DNA from: an uncultured Eubacterium sp.
GTDB taxonomy: Bacteria > Bacillota > Clostridia > Lachnospirales > Lachnospiraceae
Assembly: GCA_934317205.1 (NCBI GenBank)
Contig: CAKREL010000082.1
Coordinates: forward strand, 1 to 9,864
Length of the DNA: 9,864 bases
Reading direction: 5' to 3'
The notes below the pieces were generated by a model. That model made no database searches and was not told the DNA's origin. It saw only the letters and a program-made list of their open reading frames with translations. Within the stretch, counting starts at the first letter, position 1, and each line of letters begins with the position of its first letter. Position numbers and translations under genes: made by a program. Shown here one piece after another: positions 5,600 through 9,864 of this stretch.

Positions 5600-6886
5600 T
5601 CATTGAATTAACCATATCCTGGTTATTTTCCCTGACTTTCCACTAATGGTTGTCCCATTTTTTAATTTTGTATAAGAATACCATGCATTACTTACCCCCG
5701 CCGCAGGATCAATTAAATACATTTTTTGTTCACTATCATTTGATCCGCTTATCACCATAGAATGCCCATATCCTGTGTCCCATACAATTGCAATTACACC
5801 TGGATGAACCTTTTCATATACAGCTTTATGAATCACGCTAAAATCCGGTGTTGTATATCTATATAACGAAGATGAACTTGTCGCATATTTAATCGCAGTA
5901 CTCATTTCATCATATGTTGCACCATCGTCTATAACTGCACCTTTTACATGTTTAACAATCACAGATTGCTCTTTTACCGTTTTCGTTATATACTTTCCCA
6001 CCATTTGTGCACAAGCGGCCCAACACCAATTCGATTTTTCCTGTTTATATTTTGTCACTGCCAATTGGATGGAATTATATGGAACCACCTCATTAATCTG
6101 AAATGTATCCTTTAAATCCATCTGGAATTCTTCACTTTCTATTACCTTCTCTTTTACCGATTGTTCTGTCAATTCATAAATTCCTGCATAATCATACACA
6201 TTATCATCACATATCTTATATGCTTGCGCTTCTGGCCTTGAAAACACATCATAAGCACTTTCACCATAAACTGGCGCAATCGTTTCAGCCTCGTTTTCAG
6301 AAATGCCAATAATAACTGGCCAACCATATCCCTCTAACCCAGCACATATCACCACGTCATCACATTCTAAGTTATCACACTTTTCCATTGCCGATTTATA
6401 AGATATACTATCAGAATCAATTATTCCAATAGAACTTACCCCCCATTTTCCAGCCTGTTCCATTAATTCCTGATATTCATTCTCGGAAAAACTAACATCT
6501 TTTCTGGGCTGTCTTCCTATCGAATATGTGATTTCATATTCAGTTCCATTTATGCACCAATCCAACACATAAGAATAAGCAGCTTCTTTTAAATCTTGTT
6601 CTACATTTTCCCCTAAAATGTCTGCCTCGTATACTTTATACAAATATGTGTAATCAACGATATCTGGAATTTCTTCTGATGATTCTATCACATCTTGTAG
6701 AAATTCTAACATTTCTGATTCACAAGCTTTAATACCAGATAAATCTTCTGCCGAAACCTGATTCAATCCATAACTATTACTTCCTTTTTCACTTGCAGCC
6801 ATAGCAGGTATAGCACATGGCATAAAAAATAACACTCCTGCTAAACACACCGCTGACATCATACAAATTATTTTTCTTCGTTTCAT
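5600..6886 (-). CDS. Secreted papain-like cysteine protease (C39-like fold)
   Basis: The chosen start gives 428 aa with a clear signal peptide (MKRRKIIC, hydrophobic 7-28, cleavage after AMA near 30). AAAGGAG lies at 6899-6905. It abuts an in-frame ATG at 6898 and is 12 bases from the ATG at 6886, so the latter is preferred although the spacing is long. Extension to an ATG at 7021 would read through a terminator hairpin and is rejected. The C-terminal third is a papain-fold catalytic domain: Q282 and C288 in QEKSNWCWAAC keep the papain Gln-x5-Cys spacing, H375 is in GYGHSMVISG and D393 in YLIDPAAG, so a complete catalytic set is present. Residues about 32-270 are acidic, contain several cysteines and match nothing I recognise; they could be a propeptide or targeting domain. 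The gene lies upstream of a sigma/anti-sigma pair on the same strand and is AT-richer than trmB or spoIID, which hints at transfer. The substrate is unknown. Confidence 0.85.
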   Translation of the reverse strand: MKRRKIICMMSAVCLAGVLFFMPCAIPAMAASEKGSNSYGLNQVSAEDLSGIKACESEMLEFLQDVIESSEEIPDIVDYTYLYKVYEADILGENVEQDLKEAAYSYVLDWCINGTEYEITYSIGRQPRKDVSFSENEYQELMEQAGKWGVSSIGIIDSDSISYKSAMEKCDNLECDDVVICAGLEGYGWPVIIGISENEAETIAPVYGESAYDVFSRPEAQAYKICDDNVYDYAGIYELTEQSVKEKVIESEEFQMDLKDTFQINEVVPYNSIQLAVTKYKQEKSNWCWAACAQMVGKYITKTVKEQSVIVKHVKGAVIDDGATYDEMSTAIKYATSSSSLYRYTTPDFSVIHKAVYEKVHPGVIAIVWDTGYGHSMVISGSNDSEQKMYLIDPAAGVSNAWYSYTKLKNGTTISGKSGKITRIWLIQ

Positions 6887-6905
6887 ACTCTCTTCCATCT
6901 CCTTT

Positions 6906-6934
6906 GTTATATATTTACTTACACAATATATAAC
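6906..6934 (-). promoter_or_regulatory. Inverted repeat abutting the protease ribosome binding site
   Basis: GTTATATATT (6906-6915) and AATATATAAC (6925-6934) are perfect 10-bp arms around nine bases. The lower arm touches the AAAGGAG at 6899-6905. As RNA it would form an AU hairpin right beside the ribosome binding site; as DNA it could be an operator downstream of the promoter. Confidence 0.45.
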
Positions 6935-6980
6935 AGCAAACAAAGATAGATGGTTGCATCCCAATTTTTTATATTTCCTG

Positions 6981-6989
6981 ATTATAGCA
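6981..6989 (-). promoter_or_regulatory. Extended -10 promoter candidate of the protease gene
   Basis: On the minus strand TGC-TATAAT is a perfect extended -10 element (TATAAT at 6981-6986). No good -35 box is seen at 16-18 bases; that region is occupied by the terminator hairpin 6992-7021. The start would be near 6974, giving a leader of about 85 nt. Confidence 0.5.
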
Positions 6990-6991
6990 AA

Positions 6992-7026
6992 ATGAGCTAC
7001 CTGAAATATTCGGCAGCTCATTTTTT
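6992..7026. terminator. Intrinsic terminator, probably bidirectional
   Basis: ATGAGCT-A-CC (6992-7001) pairs with GG-C-AGCTCAT (7012-7021) with one mismatch around a 10-base loop. On plus it is followed by T6 (7021-7026), on minus by TTTTGC. It lies just after the remnant antitoxin gene on the minus strand. Confidence 0.7.
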
Positions 7027-7176
7027 AATCTCTGTAAATGAAATAATTTCGCAAATCTCTTCTTTCGAATATTTTCTAATAGGCATATTCATATCCGTTT
7101 TTTCTGTCCCAACACTTTTTTATAAATCTATCGCTTCTTCTAATCCTTGTTTCAAATCATCAAATAATGAGTTCAT
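7018..7176 (-). pseudogene. Broken antitoxin-like gene (remnant)
   Basis: Starting at an ATG with AGGGGG (7185-7190) eight bases upstream, the frame reads MNSLFDDLKQGLEEAIDL, then a TAA at codon 19, then continues in frame with KSVGTEKTDMNMPIRKYSKE and ends at TGA (7018-7020). The first 18 residues match the usual beginning of helix-turn-helix antitoxins of HigA/RelB-associated type as I recall them (MNxxFDxLKxGLEEAI), and the KYSKEEI part resembles the stretch just before the HTH. The HTH itself is absent. The gene therefore carries a stop and a deletion. No partner toxin is present; the gene upstream encodes a GIY-YIG protein. The assignment rests on remembered family pattern only. Confidence 0.55.
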
Positions 7177-7205
7177 ACAAGTAACCCCCTCTTTCGTGCA
7201 AAGTT

Positions 7206-7508
7206 TTATCCCAGCAGATCCTGTTCCGCCACAGTCAACTCCGAGCGCCATCCTTCTGCGGCAAGCAGTTTCATTTTTTCACTTTTTGTAAAACGTTTGA
7301 TTCTGGCCTCACGGCTCATTGCTTCTGATTTCGTGTCATGCACTTCCAAATATACCAGCTGCAACGGGCCGCGTCCCCGTGTATATTTTGCTCCTTTTCC
7401 ACTGCGGTGCTGTTCCAGACGCGCTGCGATATCATTGGTCCATCCGGTGTAGAGACTTCCATCCCCACACTTTAGAATATATGTATAATTTCTTGTTGCT
7501 TCTCTCAT
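7206..7508 (-). CDS. GIY-YIG domain protein, UPF0213 (YazA/YhbQ-like)
   Basis: This is a stand-alone GIY-YIG nuclease-fold domain of 100 aa, the normal size for UPF0213. The first motif is YTYIL (8-12) in place of GIY, the second is LYTGWT (19-24), R30 is the conserved arginine and E67 in SREARIK is the expected metal-binding catalytic glutamate. KGAKYTRGRGPLQLVY (38-53) is the family signature. GGAG at 7514-7517 is five bases before the start. The cellular role of the family is poorly known; DNA processing or repair is usually suggested. The ATG overlaps by ATGA the stop of an interrupted small frame (7505-7744), so the two were probably translated together. The antitoxin remnant starts about 30 bases downstream on the same strand. 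Confidence 0.93.
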   Translation of the reverse strand: MREATRNYTYILKCGDGSLYTGWTNDIAARLEQHRSGKGAKYTRGRGPLQLVYLEVHDTKSEAMSREARIKRFTKSEKMKLLAAEGWRSELTVAEQDLLG

Positions 7509-7744
7509 GTTTTCTCCATTTGTCTTGCGTATTGTCCAATTACTTTTCTTTGTTCAAGGTGCACAATACACGTTTCTCTTAACTGCACACCCTGAACATA
7601 CTTATAAAAAGCAATCGAACCTGCCGTATTCTATTCACGTACCTTAATTTTTACCGACCACGCATAGAATTCTATTCCTATATCAGGTGAGACGTCTGAC
7701 ACCAAATACTGAAAATTTTTCTCCTCTGGTAAAACTGTATTCAT
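7505..7744 (-). pseudogene. Interrupted small gene upstream of the GIY-YIG gene
   Basis: From ATG at 7744 the frame is 80 codons long with one internal stop, TAG at 7631-7633 (codon 38). The first part begins MNTVLPEEKNFQYLVSD and ends in VKIKVRE; the second begins NTAGSIAFYKYVQG and ends in RQMEKT. The final TGA (7505-7507) overlaps the ATG of the GIY-YIG gene as ATGA, the typical layout of coupled genes, which argues that the whole frame was a real gene broken by a nonsense mutation. No good ribosome binding site precedes the ATG, so the true 5' end may be lost. The FYK...VQLRE stretch faintly recalls acetyltransferase C-termini, but I do not recognise the family. This frame fills most of the gap between the GIY-YIG gene and spoIIQ. 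Confidence 0.5.
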
Positions 7745-7817
7745 TTTTTTCGATTGCGAATATTAACCGGTACACTGTTATTATACACAGATTTAACGTA
7801 ATACGTGAACAAAACAT

Positions 7818-8633
7818 TTATCGAATATAATCCAATGGATTAATCGGATTTCCGCTCTTTGTCATGGCAAAATACAGATTTGCACCCTCCACGGAATAGT
7901 ATTTTGTCGGCTCTGCCAGATAACCGATTGTATCTCCCTGGCTGACGTAATCTCCTGCGGAAACTTCCAGTTCTTTCAACTGCCCGTAGATTGCCTGATA
8001 GCCGTCTCCAAGTCCTATCGTCACCGTCTGACCGATTTCTGCGCTACTATCCACTCCGATGACTTGTCCGTCTGCTGCTGCTGTTACTTTATCATTCACA
8101 TGCCCTGCAATGATCACTGCCGGATTATATTTATACTGATCCAGTGTGGCAAAATATACGGAATGATCCATGCTGAAATTTAAAATCACATTTCCTTCCA
8201 GCGGCCAGGCAATGGTATCCGATGCCTGAAAATGCATCACAGGCTCTTCACCGGTCTGAATCTGCTCTGCGATTGCTCCAGCATCGGCACTTCCCTGCAC
8301 AGGATCTGTCTGTAAGGTATCTGCCGCATTATTTTGTGCACTGAGCGTATCAGAAGCCTGAGACTCAGGTGTCTGGGCAGCCATTGTCTCCTGTGTTTCC
8401 CCATCGGTGGAAGCTGCGTCTGTCTTTCCTTCTTTGCTGTCATTTTCTGCCAGTGCCACAGTCTTATTCTGTTCACTCTGTGCAGACTTTCGCTCATGCT
8501 GATAGGCACCTGCCATGGCAATGACTGCCACCAGTGTCACCACCCCTGCTGTCACACAAGATTTCTGTCTATAGATAAGTTCATGCCTTTTTTCCCGTTT
8601 TTCGTTATTTTCCGATTTTTTCTGTTTTTCCAT
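7818..8633 (-). CDS. spoIIQ: SpoIIQ-like protein with degenerate LytM/M23 domain
   Basis: SpoIIQ is made in the forespore and pairs with SpoIIIAH across the septum, forming a channel and helping engulfment. This 271-aa protein has a charged N-terminus (1-23), one transmembrane helix (24-42), an Ala/Gln/Thr-rich linker (about 50-135) and a C-terminal M23/LytM fold (about 140-271), with WPLEGNV at 143-149, the VTAAADGQV turn and the closing NPINPLDYI. GGAGGAG at 8638-8644 fixes the start. All the zinc ligands expected for LytM enzymes appear replaced: the HxxxD site reads N170-PAV-I174, the second histidine position reads Q218 in YGQL, and the HxH reads N252-L-Y254. It should be a non-catalytic scaffold, as argued for some SpoIIQ proteins. 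It follows spoIID by 123 bases on the same strand, as in other sporulating Clostridia. Without that neighbour the call would be only M23-like. Confidence 0.8.
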   Translation of the reverse strand: MEKQKKSENNEKREKRHELIYRQKSCVTAGVVTLVAVIAMAGAYQHERKSAQSEQNKTVALAENDSKEGKTDAASTDGETQETMAAQTPESQASDTLSAQNNAADTLQTDPVQGSADAGAIAEQIQTGEEPVMHFQASDTIAWPLEGNVILNFSMDHSVYFATLDQYKYNPAVIIAGHVNDKVTAAADGQVIGVDSSAEIGQTVTIGLGDGYQAIYGQLKELEVSAGDYVSQGDTIGYLAEPTKYYSVEGANLYFAMTKSGNPINPLDYIR

Positions 8634-8756
8634 TTTTCTCCTCCAGATTCCAGTTATTACTTATGTGTTTACTGATATTCTTTCCGAAAAAAATAGATTT
8701 ATTCAATACAATAAACAATGTTATATGCCGATTTCTATATACACTCAACTTAACCT

Positions 8757-9671
8757 TTACCATGATTCAATACTGATACCGGTGTAATAATAGTTCAGAA
8801 TTTCACGGCAGCTTTTCCCTTTTTTTGCCAGTTCATTTGCTCCATACTGACTGAGTCCCAGTCCATGTCCAATGCCTTTTGTGACAATACGGATTTTACC
8901 GTCTAACTCTGAAAACCAGAAACAGGAGGAGTTCAAATGTAATACCTGCCGCACCGCTTCTCCATTTGCCACCGTTGTTCCATATGTCACCTCTGTCACA
9001 TATCCGGCGCTATCCCTTTTAGATAATTCCAATGCACCGGGCATTTGATCAGTATCCAACACCTCTTCCTGAAAAATCTGTGCCAACGCATTCACAAAAT
9101 CCTGCTTTTCCATATAACTGACCGTCAGGAATCCATCCGCAAGCATATCATCTTCGCTGTCAACACTTTGTAGCCAAATGTAACCTTCCTGTCCCGGAAC
9201 CTCGGATGCATTTCTGGTTTTGCAATTTGCAGCGTAATGATAGGCCGCCTGAATTGGCTGATCCTCACAGGTCAGGATTTCTCCTTTTGTTTCTTCCACG
9301 GCTTGTCTGAATTTTTCCATTCTGGCATCGTAAGCAGATGTCCCCCATATATTTTTCAATTCCTCCGCGGTGTACCTTTCCAATCCGGAATCTGATACTG
9401 ACCAGCCTGCTTCAGGATTCTGATTTCTTTTATCTATATAACTTTTCCAGAGATTGGTACGCGCAATGATTGTCTGTGCCTCCAGACATTCTGTCTCACT
9501 ATTTACAGAAATTTCCCTTGCCACTACAAAAGGTAATTCTTTTTCAATCTGTTCCTGCACAGGATCTCCCTGTTTTCCCAAAAAGTCTCCCCGAATCAAA
9601 ACTGTCAGCAAATACGGAACAAAAATGATCAGTATAAAAATTGAGCCATAAAGTTTGAATTTTTCTTTCAT
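8757..9671 (-). CDS. spoIID: Stage II sporulation protein D (SpoIID/LytB lytic transglycosylase)
   Basis: SpoIID is made in the mother cell under sigma-E and cleaves peptidoglycan glycan strands with SpoIIM and SpoIIP, driving engulfment. The 304-aa protein has an N-terminal membrane anchor (about 7-27) and an extracytoplasmic SpoIID domain. E61 in ECLEAQTIIART (61-72) matches the catalytic glutamate motif EALKAQAVAART of the family. The HYAANCKTRNASE stretch (145-157) holds the His and Cys region tied to metal binding in SpoIID. The C-terminal signature is GHGLGLSQYGA (268-278). There is no recognisable ribosome binding site before the ATG at 9671; instead that codon lies in the loop of a strong hairpin. 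No other in-frame ATG would keep the anchor, so the start is accepted. It lies between rsmA (52 bases upstream) and spoIIQ. Confidence 0.92.
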   Translation of the reverse strand: MKEKFKLYGSIFILIIFVPYLLTVLIRGDFLGKQGDPVQEQIEKELPFVVAREISVNSETECLEAQTIIARTNLWKSYIDKRNQNPEAGWSVSDSGLERYTAEELKNIWGTSAYDARMEKFRQAVEETKGEILTCEDQPIQAAYHYAANCKTRNASEVPGQEGYIWLQSVDSEDDMLADGFLTVSYMEKQDFVNALAQIFQEEVLDTDQMPGALELSKRDSAGYVTEVTYGTTVANGEAVRQVLHLNSSCFWFSELDGKIRIVTKGIGHGLGLSQYGANELAKKGKSCREILNYYYTGISIESW

Positions 9672-9689
9672 TCTAAACTTTATGACTCA
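9636..9689 (-). promoter_or_regulatory. Hairpin with T-tract enclosing the spoIID start codon
   Basis: On the minus strand TGAGTCATAAAGTTT (9689-9675) pairs with AAACTTTATGGCTCA (9656-9642). All 15 positions pair if one T-G is read as a G-U wobble in RNA. The 18-base loop contains the spoIID ATG (9669-9671), and the second arm is followed by A and T5 (9636-9640). This has the shape of an intrinsic terminator for rsmA but overlaps the first ten codons of spoIID. It may block readthrough expression or translation of spoIID. Confidence 0.65.
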
Positions 9690-9723
9690 GATTACATTTT
9701 TATTCCACAGATGATATCCAAAA

Positions 9724-9864
9724 CTATTGCATTGCTGAAAAAGCATTGGATAACGCTGCAAATTCTGCAAGTGTCAGTGCCTCTCCACGGATTGTCAGCG
9801 GTTTATCAATCGCTGTGATCGCCGCCTCAATCTGTTCTTTGCTAAAATTAATCTCACCGGAATT
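9724..9864 (-). CDS. rsmA: 16S rRNA dimethyladenosine transferase, C-terminal end (cut by window edge)
   Basis: Only the last 46 residues are in the window, ending at TAG (9724-9726). RsmA (KsgA) dimethylates two adjacent adenines near the 3' end of 16S rRNA during small-subunit assembly. The tail with LTIRGEALTLAEFAALSNAF (23-42 of the part seen) matches the conserved RsmA ending of the form RGExLSxExFAxLSN. The SAM-binding domain is outside the window. It is followed by spoIID on the same strand after 52 bases. Confidence 0.8.
   Translation of the reverse strand, partial: NSGEINFSKEQIEAAITAIDKPLTIRGEALTLAEFAALSNAFSAMQ

Noticed and set aside
6887..7021. N-terminal extension of the cysteine protease to the ATG at 7021
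   Set aside because: It would translate through a terminator and the promoter and would bury the signal peptide; ATG 6886 starts directly with a signal peptide.
6950..7291. 113-codon plus-strand frame
   Set aside because: It runs through the terminator hairpin and opposite both the antitoxin remnant and the GIY-YIG gene, and looks like an antisense shadow.
7552..7597. Imperfect hairpin GTTCA-GGTG / CACC-TGAAC
   Set aside because: It has no T-tract, contains a mismatch and bulge, and lies inside the interrupted small gene, where coding explains the sequence.
7664..7675. 12-bp palindrome ATAGAATTCTAT
   Set aside because: It lies within the interrupted coding frame and has no promoter nearby; short AT palindromes arise by chance.
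8645..8756. Sporulation-type promoter (GTATA ... CATATAAC) before spoIIQ
   Set aside because: A sigma-F or sigma-E promoter is expected here, but spacing and -10 matches are too poor to place one.

Overview
The window looks like chromosomal DNA of a spore-forming Firmicute of the Clostridia, most likely a gut Lachnospiraceae. Three things support this: the rsmA-spoIID-spoIIQ arrangement at the right end, clean Firmicute ribosome binding sites (GGAGG types), and the style of the proteins (an S11 DD-carboxypeptidase with a C-terminal membrane anchor, and a SpoIIQ-like protein that has lost its metal ligands). The family placement is inference; sporulation is supported by spoIID.

Left block, 1-3940. 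A partial major facilitator transporter (minus strand, cut by the window edge) has strongly biased codons. It is preceded by about 590 bases without a gene that hold two promoter candidates, several perfect inverted repeats and an array of helically spaced short repeats. Next come a D-alanyl-D-alanine carboxypeptidase (minus) and, divergent from it, trmB (plus), a tRNA guanine-N7 methyltransferase with a hairpin in its leader. A long bidirectional hairpin terminator closes trmB against the next, convergent operon.

Middle block, 4034-7744. This part reads as more AT-rich and accessory. It holds an ECF-type sigma factor with a downstream single-pass membrane protein that is probably its anti-sigma factor, a long hairpin element, a secreted papain-like cysteine protease with a large uncharacterised N-terminal region, a broken antitoxin-like gene, a GIY-YIG (UPF0213) protein, and an interrupted small frame that overlaps the GIY-YIG start by ATGA. 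The protease, sigma factor and membrane protein all lie on the minus strand in that order. A functional link between them is possible but not shown.

Right block, 7818-9864. A SpoIIQ-like degenerate LytM protein, SpoIID, and the C-terminus of RsmA lie on the minus strand. SpoIID and SpoIIQ act at the engulfing septum during sporulation. The spoIID start codon sits in the loop of a 15-bp hairpin followed by a T-tract, which may insulate spoIID from rsmA readthrough.

No tRNA, rRNA, CRISPR array or intact transposase was seen. The best candidates for something undescribed are the spoIID start-codon hairpin, the multi-palindrome control region of the transporter, the protease/sigma/anti-sigma neighbourhood, and the interrupted gene coupled to the GIY-YIG gene.
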